64,000 nt of DNA from an uncultured Clostridium sp. (lineage in GTDB: Bacteria > Bacillota > Clostridia > Lachnospirales > Lachnospiraceae). The stretch lies in contig UQTA01000007.1 of the NCBI GenBank assembly GCA_900543885.1, positions 20,033 to 84,032 on the forward strand. Reading direction: 5' to 3'. The position numbers and the translations under genes are program-made. Positions 25,522 to 32,879 of this stretch are shown piece by piece (within the stretch, counting starts at the first letter, position 1; every line of letters starts with the position of its first letter). The notes below the pieces were generated by a model. That model was not told the DNA's origin. It ran no database searches and was given only the letters and a program-made list of their open reading frames with translations.

Positions 25522-27171
25522 TTAATTAACAGAATAAATCACATTTTCTGCTTCTTTCATATCCATTTCACCGGCAATTACCATCCTTGCCGCCTGTTCC
25601 TGTAAAGAAAGGAATCCCCGTTCTCTCTGATAATAGCGGATCTTTTCAGCAGATTCTCCATCTCTTATCATGTTTTTTACGGTTTCATTCAATTCAAAGA
25701 TTTCATATACAGCAGTTCTGTGACTGTAGCCTGTAAACTGACATTCGCCGCAGCCAACCGCTTCCCAGACTTCTTCCATCTCTTCTCCTGTAAAATCCCG
25801 GATCAGATGCCTGGTCCCTTTATCCGCAAAAGCCTTTTTCTTACAGTAAGGACACAGCACTTTTACAAGACGCTGGGCCACTACTCCTGTAAGTGCTGCC
25901 GCGATCATATAAAATGGGATCCCCATATTTTTCAGCCGGTAGATCACAGATACGCAATCATTGGTATGTAAGGTTGAAAGTACCAGATGACCGGTGATCG
26001 CAGCTCTTACACCAATATCTGCTGTTTCTTCATCTCGCATTTCACCTATCATGACCACATCTGGATCCTGTCGAAGGATCGAGCGGAGAGCTGCAGCAAA
26101 CGTTAGTCCTGATTTTGCGTTGACCTGTACCTGAGTCACTCCGGGAAGCACCTTTTCCACCGGATCTTCTACCGTAACACGATTAATCTTCTTTTCACCC
26201 AAACGGTTTAACGCTGCGTAAAGAGTAGTAGATTTTCCACTTCCTGTAGGTCCTGTTACCAGGATGATCCCGAATGGCGCCTTTAACATCCTGCTAAAGA
26301 TCTCTTCCTGTGTTTCACTCATACCCAGACGCCGGATATCCATAAGGGCACTGTCTCTGTCATTTCCCAGCAGCCGCAGTACTACCTTTTCGCCGAAAAC
26401 AGAAGGCAGTGTAGAAATACGCAGATCTGTGACCACCTCTTCGCTTTCATACCTGTATTTTCCGTCCTGAGGAAGCCGTTTTTCTGCAATATCCATTCCA
26501 CCCATCAGCTTTAATCTGGTAACCACCGACCTGTGATAAGACATTTCCATCTCTGTATACAGTCCCAGATCGCCGTTGATACGGAAACGGATAATAAGAT
26601 AATCTTTGCCAGGTTCTATATGGATATCACTGGCATTTCTCTTATAAGCAGATTCGATCAGCGTATTTACCAGGCGGATCGCAGGGGCACTGTCTTCTTT
26701 ATCTTCTACGGCTTTCCCGTCTTCGTTTTCATGCTCATATGCATTTCCCAAACCTGCAATAGCATTCCTCATCTGAGACGCCAAAGTCAGAACCGGGCGG
26801 ATCTTCATACCGCAGACAGCCTCCGCCTTATCTAAAACATCTGGATCTATGGGAAAGGTAAAAGCTGTTACCAGTATCCCTTTTTCAAAACATAAAGGAA
26901 AAATGTTATTTCTCCTGATAAAAGACGCAGGAAACATAGCCAGTGCAGCCGGATCTGCCGTCTTTTCATCCAGACAGACTACATCATTTTCTTCTGCTTC
27001 ACTAAAGCATTTTAAAATGCCCTCCTCTGTGGTATATCCTAAAAGGAGCATAATATCTGTAAGGCTTTTATCTCTGTGATCAAGCTGTATGGTTCTGACA
27101 CGTTCTAACTGCTGTCTGGTGATAATACCTCTTTCCACCAGCATTTCTTCTACATTGGTCTTTACTGACAT
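25522..27171 (-). CDS. pilB: Type IV pilus assembly ATPase PilB/GspE
   Basis: Cytoplasmic hexameric ATPase of 549 residues that drives pilus extension. The N-terminal MshEN-like domain is followed by the ATPase core: Walker A GPTGSGKSTTLYAALN (near 307), Asp/His boxes (LRQDPDVVMIGEMRDEETAD), and a tetracysteine zinc site (CPYCKK and, 35 residues on, CGECQ), typical of PilB/GspE and absent from PilT. AGGAGAAAGGAGC precedes the ATG. It heads the PilB-pilin-pilin unit, divergent from the prepilin peptidase. No PilT is present in this locus. Confidence 0.95.
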   Translation of the reverse strand: MSVKTNVEEMLVERGIITRQQLERVRTIQLDHRDKSLTDIMLLLGYTTEEGILKCFSEAEENDVVCLDEKTADPAALAMFPASFIRRNNIFPLCFEKGILVTAFTFPIDPDVLDKAEAVCGMKIRPVLTLASQMRNAIAGLGNAYEHENEDGKAVEDKEDSAPAIRLVNTLIESAYKRNASDIHIEPGKDYLIIRFRINGDLGLYTEMEMSYHRSVVTRLKLMGGMDIAEKRLPQDGKYRYESEEVVTDLRISTLPSVFGEKVVLRLLGNDRDSALMDIRRLGMSETQEEIFSRMLKAPFGIILVTGPTGSGKSTTLYAALNRLGEKKINRVTVEDPVEKVLPGVTQVQVNAKSGLTFAAALRSILRQDPDVVMIGEMRDEETADIGVRAAITGHLVLSTLHTNDCVSVIYRLKNMGIPFYMIAAALTGVVAQRLVKVLCPYCKKKAFADKGTRHLIRDFTGEEMEEVWEAVGCGECQFTGYSHRTAVYEIFELNETVKNMIRDGESAEKIRYYQRERGFLSLQEQAARMVIAGEMDMKEAENVIYSVN

Positions 27172-27275
27172 GGTTGCTCCTTTCTCCTGGGAATGTTATA
27201 CTACGAACGTATTGCCAGGCGTCTGCACTGACTGTGTGACTGCCTGCAAGGACATATAATTACAGGTGATGATAT

Positions 27276-27755
27276 ATGAATACTTTAAATTTTATTTCTG
27301 TCCTGTGCAGCCTTCTTCTCCTTTATAGCGCATGGACCGATCAAAAGGAAGGCTATATTCCCGACCGGGTCAGCATTTTTATCTTTGTCCTGTCACTTTT
27401 CAGTATACAAAATGGATACGGCCCCAGACTGGTATCCCGTATAGAAGGCGCTTTGCTTTGCGGAGGTTGTCTGGAGCTGATCCGTCTTATAAGCAAGGGC
27501 GGTATTGGTATGGGTGATGTCAAACTGATCACAGCCTGCGGTTTCTTTCTGGGTGTTTTATCGGGTATAACAGCGCTTATGCTTTCCTACATATTTGCAG
27601 CTATCCTCTGTTTCCCTATTCTTCTTTTTAAGAAGGCTTCTTTAAAAACCAGAGTTCCTATGGCACCTTTCTTTGCAGCTGCCGTAATCCTGCTGCTTTT
27701 CTTTGAGAAGCCCCTGTTTACCTGGTATTTTTCTCTATGGGATATTCTGTCCTAA
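27276..27755 (+). CDS. Prepilin peptidase (A24), short form
   Basis: Membrane aspartyl protease of 159 residues that cuts prepilin leaders after glycine. The two catalytic Asp residues are in WTDQKEGYIPD and GIGMGDVKLIT (the GxGD motif). About five membrane helices are visible. It lacks the N-terminal N-methylase half with its zinc cysteines found in classic PilD, so it resembles the short Cpa/TadV or Gram-positive form; methylation of pilins may not occur or be done elsewhere. It is the only plus-strand gene of the pilus locus, and its 3-prime end overlaps the converging pseudopilin gene by 21 bp. Confidence 0.87.
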   Translation: MNTLNFISVLCSLLLLYSAWTDQKEGYIPDRVSIFIFVLSLFSIQNGYGPRLVSRIEGALLCGGCLELIRLISKGGIGMGDVKLITACGFFLGVLSGITALMLSYIFAAILCFPILLFKKASLKTRVPMAPFFAAAVILLLFFEKPLFTWYFSLWDILS

Positions 27756-28283
27756 AGTAACTTCGCTTTCTAAATGCATGGAAAATTCTCCTATCTGCGT
27801 CCATGTATCTGTAAAAGCAGTTCCCTGTCCAGGATATGCCCTTAAACGGATACGTACACTGCAGGGATTTCCTTTTTCGTCTGTATAATTTCCTTCGCCC
27901 TGGATCATATATTCTTTATTTTCCAGGTATTCATCTATATCCTTTTCCTCTATCCCATTTTCTTCTATATTTTTTTCTTCTCTTTCACTTTCTTCACGTT
28001 CCTGTTCCAGCCTGTCATTTTCAAACTCATCCATCAACAATACAAAAGCTTCACTTTCTCCCAGACGGACAGCTTCACAGAAAGAATTGTGGATCATACG
28101 GGTAGTAAGGCGGGCTTCCATATAAGACCGGTTCTTAAGAGCAGCATGGATATGATATCTGGTAACTGCCATATAACTGCAGGCCAGTACCGACAAAAGG
28201 GTCACAAAAAAGATCACATACAAAAGACTGCCGCCTTCTGACCGGCTGATTTTCTTATCTTTCCTGCTTAAGGTCCTTTTCAT
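27735..28283 (-). CDS. PilX-like minor pseudopilin
   Basis: Protein of 182 residues with a basic leader (MKRTLSRKDKKISRSEGG), a hydrophobic segment (SLLYVIFFVTLLSVLACSYM) and an acidic, Glu-rich globular part (REESEREEKNIEENGIEEKD). Position 5 is not Glu in the canonical frame, so processing may be non-standard, as in PilX/GspK-type pseudopilins. It is last in the pilus operon after PilW- and PilV-like genes, the usual minor-pilin order. GGGGGAT precedes the ATG. Role in pilus initiation is inferred from context. Confidence 0.72.
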   Translation of the reverse strand: MKRTLSRKDKKISRSEGGSLLYVIFFVTLLSVLACSYMAVTRYHIHAALKNRSYMEARLTTRMIHNSFCEAVRLGESEAFVLLMDEFENDRLEQEREESEREEKNIEENGIEEKDIDEYLENKEYMIQGEGNYTDEKGNPCSVRIRLRAYPGQGTAFTDTWTQIGEFSMHLESEVTLGQNIP

Positions 28284-28734
28284 CGGTCATATCCCCCTGC
28301 TTTTCTTTTCCCGAATCCCAAAGTGCCGGCAGCTCTATTTTACGGGAATGTATTTCTTCTCCTTTATATAAAATGATGATCCAGGCCGCTGCCATTTCCG
28401 GTTCTGTGTCAGAAAAATCCAGTTTTATTTCATAATCCCCATCTGTCAGCGGTTCCATATCTTCTGCCCCAATACTATCCCATTCTCCTCCTTCCAGATA
28501 ATACAGTGCATCCTCTTTTCGAGGATCTGTCCGAAAAGAAACCGCCTGCTCAAGCTTAGACGTGATCTTAAACGCTGCCATATCTCCCAGACTTTCAGCC
28601 TGAGAAAGCTGGATCTGTTTTCGGTATACCACCAGCTGACTGATAAAAAAGCTGACAGCCCATACACCGATCACTGCACTGATGGAAAGTGCCATGATCA
28701 GCTCCAGTAATGTAAATCCCTCTTTTTCTTTCAT
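28255..28734 (-). CDS. PilW-like minor pseudopilin
   Basis: Prepilin-like protein of 159 residues: leader MKEKEG, cleavage before FTLLELIMALSISAVIGVWA, with Glu5 and a hydrophobic helix intact. The globular part is acidic. Its ATG overlaps the stop of the preceding PilV-like gene by 4 bp, and its tail overlaps the next gene by 29 bp, showing a tightly packed operon. Minor pilins of this set (H-I-J-K or FimU-V-W-X) prime pilus assembly at the tip. Confidence 0.8.
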   Translation of the reverse strand: MKEKEGFTLLELIMALSISAVIGVWAVSFFISQLVVYRKQIQLSQAESLGDMAAFKITSKLEQAVSFRTDPRKEDALYYLEGGEWDSIGAEDMEPLTDGDYEIKLDFSDTEPEMAAAWIIILYKGEEIHSRKIELPALWDSGKEKQGDMTDEKDLKQER

Positions 28735-29054
28735 GGTTTTTCCCTTTTGTAATAGATCATTTCATCACCATTTTCATCTGTTACTTTATATCCTGCAAAT
28801 ACTTCTGAAACTTTCCCTTCCTTTCCCTGAAAAATAACTTCAAAGTTTTCACCCATTGGCTCCCCTTCGCCATTTTCTGCCAAAGCTGACAGTTCATATG
28901 CTCCTTGGACCAGCAAATGTTCCTTTGAAAGGATTTTTCCGTTTGCAGCTGTCATAGTAAGAAAAGCTGCGGCTATAAAAAAGAGAATGGCTGTACTGAC
29001 CACCACTTCCACCAGAGAAAATCCGGCCCGTTTTTCCTTATTCTTTCTGTTCAT
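28731..29054 (-). CDS. PilV-like minor pseudopilin
   Basis: Prepilin-like protein of about 107 residues: leader MNRKNKEKRAG, cut before FSLVEVVVSTAILFFIAAAF, with Glu5 and hydrophobic helix. An in-frame codon 87 bp upstream would extend it, but the region before the prepilin leader overlaps the PilO gene and lacks any export logic; GGAGG lies 12 nt from the ATG chosen here, slightly far. The short globular part contains ENFEVIFQGKEGK. Second minor pilin of the operon. Confidence 0.82.
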   Translation of the reverse strand: MNRKNKEKRAGFSLVEVVVSTAILFFIAAAFLTMTAANGKILSKEHLLVQGAYELSALAENGEGEPMGENFEVIFQGKEGKVSEVFAGYKVTDENGDEMIYYKREKP

Positions 29055-29565
29055 GGCAATATGATACCTCCATAACTCCTTTAAGCCCCGCTTCCTCTTG
29101 TTCCAGTTCAAGAGAACTGATCCACACAGCACCACCTTCATTTTTTATATGATCCACAAAAGCAGCCGCCTGTTCTCTGCTTATGCACAAAAACTCCAGT
29201 GAAAGCGCCGTATAAACATAACCTTCTGTTTCCATAGGGCTTGTCTCTCCGATCTTCATGCCCAAAAGCTGTATATCGGAAATTTCTGCCAGATTCTGCA
29301 GCCGCATATCCATCTGTTCAGGGCTCAGGTCTGTAAAATAAATCTGCCCTTTTCCCGCATTTTCCAACCGTTCTCTAAGCTTGCCGCTGTCATTTTTATT
29401 TTCTGTTCCCTTTGATTTGATCCGCATCTCAAGATCTCTTGCTTGTTCCCACTCCCAGAAGATCAGAGACACCTGTGGTTCAGCCCAGAGCTTATAAAAA
29501 CCGGTCCAAAGCAAAAGAAGCATCAGCACAGTTACAAGAAAACGCTCTCTTCTATTGAGTCTCAT
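29038..29565 (-). CDS. PilO-like pilus alignment protein
   Basis: Inner-membrane protein of 175 residues: one N-terminal helix (RFLVTVLMLLLLWTGFYKLW), a coiled region and a compact ferredoxin-like periplasmic/extracytoplasmic part. The size, topology and place after the PilMN-like gene (14-bp overlap) match PilO/GspM-type proteins, which form the alignment complex with PilN. Sequence conservation in this family is weak, so the name rests mainly on layout. Strong GGAGGAG site. Confidence 0.72.
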   Translation of the reverse strand: MRLNRRERFLVTVLMLLLLWTGFYKLWAEPQVSLIFWEWEQARDLEMRIKSKGTENKNDSGKLRERLENAGKGQIYFTDLSPEQMDMRLQNLAEISDIQLLGMKIGETSPMETEGYVYTALSLEFLCISREQAAAFVDHIKNEGGAVWISSLELEQEEAGLKGVMEVSYCHEQKE

Positions 29566-30940
29566 GTTTCTCCTCCTTTCCAGGTTTCAGCAAAATCTCA
29601 CCATGGACTTTCATTTCCTGCTTCTGCCAGCTGCTCTGTTCCATGAAAAAGCCTTCTTCTTCCATATCCTGGATAAACTGAGGTATATTCCTTGCATCAT
29701 CCGTTAAAAGCTTTATGCGGATCGTACCTTCATTTGCAAGAAATTCCAGCGACTCCAATTCTATTCCAGGTTTCAGAGCCAGATCCAGAGAAGAAAACAG
29801 GGATGCGTCGATCACTGTAGTCCCGGAAAGTTCTCTTTTCTCCTCTGCCAGTCCCGCCAGTTCTTTTAACTTATCCTCTAACTGCTTTCTTTCCTCTTCT
29901 TCATAAACTTCCCGACGGTCAGCATATATTAATTCCAGACGGTTCAGTTTCCTGTGGGTATTAAACTGGGCTGTAAGAAGGATAACAATAACTGCAGCAA
30001 ATAGTACAACGCTGATAAATACGGATCTTACAGGAAACCCCATATCTGCCATCCGCATCCACAGGGTCTCATCTTGCGGATATTCCATGCTTTTACTGAA
30101 CTGAAGATTTTTCAGTTTCTCTGGCTTTTCCTGTTTTTCCCACAAGCTGCCCCGCTCTACAACTGCACAGGGCAGCTCAAGGAGCTCACTTAAATATCTG
30201 GCACATGATTTGGGAGAATACAGGCACTCATTTGCCATCAGAACACCCTTTAGTTCAAAATCTTCATTGTCCCGTTTACGGATCGCCTGGATCCTTAAGA
30301 TCTGAGTCTGAAGTTCTTCCATTAAAACCCGTTCCGCTTCCAGTTTTGCAAAAACACCAGGCTTTAGATCCAGTTTTTTCCAGTAAAGGCAGCGGCTGTT
30401 TTCAATTTCATATAAACCAATAAAATCATCACTCAGTTGAACCAGTACAACAGGTCCTTCACCCATTCCATACTGATCTGTATCTGGAAAAGAAGCCACA
30501 ACTGCAGGTCCTGGAAGGATCGATACAAGATGCAGCCGACTTAAGGCAGCTGCTGATCTTACAGCACGAAGCCAGCTTCCTGAGACTGTATAAATTACGC
30601 CCTGCAGCATCCTCCGGTCCCGATCCTGAAACAAATCAGCTGCCAGTAACTGTTCATCTTCATCCCCCAGAACTAAAAGCTGTTTTTCTGCCATTTTAAG
30701 GGCTGTATTTTTCATAGATGCCGGAAGGCTGACAGAATGGATCCTGGCTTCTGTTCCCATGATCAGGATCGCTTTTTTGCCTTTCAGGTTATAGACCTCT
30801 GTCAGGGATTCTACTGCTTCTTCCACGCCTTCCAGTCCACCTACAGGACGGGATCCCAGAAAATAATAGCCTTTTGCTCTTCCTTTTATTTTCCGGATGT
30901 AATAAATTTTATCTTCTGTAAGATAGATGAAATGTTTCAC
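29552..30940 (-). CDS. PilM-PilN fusion (GspL-like) pilus platform protein
   Basis: Protein of 462 residues. The N-terminal 300 residues have the actin-like layout of PilM (HFIYLTEDKIYYIRK..., later PVVLVQLSDDFIGLYEIENS), the cytoplasmic part. A membrane helix (VFISVVLFAAVIVILLTAQF, about 310-330) is followed by a coiled coil and a small alpha/beta domain that resembles PilN. PilM and PilN are usually separate; here they are one chain, as in GspL of type II secretion. It begins with GTG and AGGAGG, 5 nt away. It is separated from pilC by the inverted-repeat element at 30963-31127. It would link PilB to PilO across the membrane. Confidence 0.78.
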   Translation of the reverse strand: MKHFIYLTEDKIYYIRKIKGRAKGYYFLGSRPVGGLEGVEEAVESLTEVYNLKGKKAILIMGTEARIHSVSLPASMKNTALKMAEKQLLVLGDEDEQLLAADLFQDRDRRMLQGVIYTVSGSWLRAVRSAAALSRLHLVSILPGPAVVASFPDTDQYGMGEGPVVLVQLSDDFIGLYEIENSRCLYWKKLDLKPGVFAKLEAERVLMEELQTQILRIQAIRKRDNEDFELKGVLMANECLYSPKSCARYLSELLELPCAVVERGSLWEKQEKPEKLKNLQFSKSMEYPQDETLWMRMADMGFPVRSVFISVVLFAAVIVILLTAQFNTHRKLNRLELIYADRREVYEEEERKQLEDKLKELAGLAEEKRELSGTTVIDASLFSSLDLALKPGIELESLEFLANEGTIRIKLLTDDARNIPQFIQDMEEEGFFMEQSSWQKQEMKVHGEILLKPGKEEKHETQ

Positions 30941-30962
30941 CGCATCCTCCTTGGAAAAAATA

Positions 30963-31127
30963 TATGTACTCTCGGAATCTTTTTGTGCTTGATTTTGCGA
31001 GAAGATTTTTTGTCAGTTGTGCCCAAATTTTTGAGGCGTACGCGGTGCGTACGTTGATAAAATTCGGGTGCGGCTGGCGGAAAATCGGCCGCAAAAGCAG
31101 GTGCATGAAAGATTCCGAGAGTACATA
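30963..31127. repeat. MITE-like element B, complete copy
   Basis: A non-coding element of about 165 bp bounded by perfect 20-bp inverted ends (TATGTACTCTCGGAATCTTT and its complement). An inner hairpin has arms CGTACGC/GCGTACG. It lies in the 193-bp gap between pilC and the PilM-PilN gene. A half copy with the same left end is at 52573. Transcription from pilC must cross it, so it may weaken or process that message. Confidence 0.75.
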
Positions 31128-31133
31128 AATATA

Positions 31134-32324
31134 TTAAAGTAGCGCTGAATACATGTTAAATACCGGCAGCATAATGGATAAAACAATCGTTCCCACGATC
31201 CCCGCCATGATCAGGATCATACACGGTTCTATCAGTGTTACCAGTCTTTGTGCCGACTGTTCTGCCTCTTTCTCATAGTAGACTCCAGCCTGCTGCAAAA
31301 CAGATTCCAGCTCTCCTGATTCTTCAGCCGCTGCCATCATAGAAAGGAATACAGGATGAAAGATCCCCTGACGTTTCAGCGCTGCTGAAAGGCTTTCACC
31401 TTTTTCCAGACCATTTACTGCTTCCTGCATCTTCTTTTCCATCCAAAGATTTCCTATCACACGCCCGGTAATATCCATACAGTCTAATATCCCGTTTCCT
31501 CCTCCATATAAAACAGAAAACGCTGATGCAAACCGGGAAGTATAAATCGTCTTAAGAAGACCTGCTATCACCGGAGTATGTAATAATGCCCAGTCTGCTC
31601 TCAGGCGCAGCCACGGAAGTGCAGAGATCAGGAAACATAGCAGAAAGAAAACAGGGATCCAGAGGCAATACAAAAACCAGTCCTGCTGTAAATTTTCACC
31701 TGCAGACATCATAAAACGTGTGATCGCCGGAAGCTCATATTCTTCCAGCATACCTGCAAACTGTGGAAGCACAGTTGTAAGCAGAAATACAGACGCACCT
31801 ATACAGGCCAGCAAAAGAATAAAAGGATAGATCATGGCAGTCTGGACTTTTCCTTCCATTTCTACTTCTTTCCCATAGTAAACAGACATTTTCTGCAAAA
31901 TATCATCCAGTGTACCGCTGGCTTCTCCCGTCTGTATCATATATATAAGGAGTTTTGGAAAACATTTTCCCATCGATCCCATTGCTTCTGAAAGAGTCTG
32001 TCCTTTGTGGATCTTTTCTTCCAGGCCCGCAAGAAGAGTCTTCATTTCTCTGGTAGGTGCTGTTTTACAGGCTGTTTTTAAGATCTCCGCCTGTGGAACA
32101 CCGGCAGATAACATAGAACTGATCTGACTGCAAAGAGGAGGCAGCAATTTTAACGGAACTATAAAGTGTTTCACGGATGCAGCACTGTCTTCATTATGGA
32201 TCGAATAACAGTAGAGCCCGTCTTCTGTCAGAGCCTTTACTAACTGCATTTCATTTTCTGCTTCTCTTATTCCTGTGTATCTGCGTCCCTTTCTGTCTTT
32301 TGCACTGTATCTGTAAACATTCAT
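31134..32324 (-). CDS. pilC: Type IV pilus membrane platform protein PilC/GspF
   Basis: Polytopic protein of 396 residues forming the membrane base turned by PilB. Two repeated cytoplasmic T2SSF domains occur (first about 60-175: LLPPLCSQISSMLSAGVPQA, then GEASGTLDDILQKMSVYYGK; second after 250: FASAFSVLYGGGNGI, GEESGELESVLQQAGVYYEK read by eye as AAEESGELE). Helices lie near 170-190, 220-240 and 370-390. AAGGAGG precedes the ATG. It follows the DUF4250 gene by 71 bp and starts the run pilC-pilMN-pilO-pseudopilins. Confidence 0.93.
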   Translation of the reverse strand: MNVYRYSAKDRKGRRYTGIREAENEMQLVKALTEDGLYCYSIHNEDSAASVKHFIVPLKLLPPLCSQISSMLSAGVPQAEILKTACKTAPTREMKTLLAGLEEKIHKGQTLSEAMGSMGKCFPKLLIYMIQTGEASGTLDDILQKMSVYYGKEVEMEGKVQTAMIYPFILLLACIGASVFLLTTVLPQFAGMLEEYELPAITRFMMSAGENLQQDWFLYCLWIPVFFLLCFLISALPWLRLRADWALLHTPVIAGLLKTIYTSRFASAFSVLYGGGNGILDCMDITGRVIGNLWMEKKMQEAVNGLEKGESLSAALKRQGIFHPVFLSMMAAAEESGELESVLQQAGVYYEKEAEQSAQRLVTLIEPCMILIMAGIVGTIVLSIMLPVFNMYSALL

Positions 32325-32395
32325 CTGTTTTCGCCTCCTTTAACTGAAAAACCGATCTTACCTGACCAGCCACGTTCAGATAAAACCGGAACTTA

Positions 32396-32575
32396 CTAAC
32401 GAAAACAATTTTTTTCAGACACATATTCAAAACCAATATCCGATAACGTTTTCCGGATCTGAGACTCATTAAGATCCAAAACCTGACACATTTCTTCCAG
32501 AGAACTGTAGTTATCCCTCAGCTGAGTATTCATATAGCTTAGTAATATCATAGGATCTTTAGGCACTGTACTCAT
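32396..32575 (-). CDS. DUF4250 family small protein
   Basis: Small gene of 59 residues. It reads MSTVPKDPMILLSYMNTQLR, then DNYSSLEEMCQVLDLNES and QIRKTLSDIGFEY, matching the length and pattern of DUF4250 (PF14056; PKDPxMLLSxxNxxLRD...). The helical content suggests a small winged or helix-turn-helix-like fold. GGAAGG precedes the ATG by 7 nt. It is just upstream of pilC on the same strand, possibly co-transcribed. No function is known for the family. Confidence 0.8.
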   Translation of the reverse strand: MSTVPKDPMILLSYMNTQLRDNYSSLEEMCQVLDLNESQIRKTLSDIGFEYVSEKNCFR

Positions 32576-32610
32576 ATAGACACCTTCCTTTCCTTAGCAT
32601 ACAAATAATC

Positions 32611-32650
32611 GTTACTGCTCACGCGTTGCATGACCAGCAACAGCGTAACT
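32611..32650. repeat. Dispersed hairpin repeat upstream of DUF4250
   Basis: GTTACTGCTCACGCGTTGC followed by ATGACCAGCAACAGCGTAAC folds into an imperfect hairpin (GTTAC...GTAAC outside, GTTGC/GCAAC inside). A degenerate copy lies at 14463. It occupies the AT-rich 304-bp gap between DUF4250 and clpB; apart from this and the clpB terminator I see nothing else in that gap. Confidence 0.5.
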
Positions 32651-32810
32651 AATAATCATGCATATGCATCAATGATTACAAAAAATTATATCATCTGAAA
32701 CTTTTCATTTCAACTGTAATCTTATAAATCCAGGAAGATTTTAGGCCGTTTTTTGGCTTAAAATATAGGTTTTTGCATATATTATGCACTATATAATGCA
32801 TTATATATGC

Positions 32811-32853
32811 AAAAAAGCCGCTGCAAAACAGTCTCTCCTGTTTCACAGCGGCT
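32811..32853 (-). terminator. clpB terminator
   Basis: On the minus strand AGCCGCTG and CAGCGGCT enclose about 22 nt (with inner AAACAG/CTGTTT pairing), followed by a run of T. It lies 27 bp after the clpB stop. Confidence 0.9.
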
Positions 32854-32879
32854 ATGGCTTATTGATCGTTGCTCATTAT

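Noticed and set aside
32251..32469. A 72-codon minus-strand frame across the pilC start
   Set aside because: It overlaps pilC in another frame and lacks a ribosome-binding site; the DUF4250 gene at 32396-32575 explains this region better.
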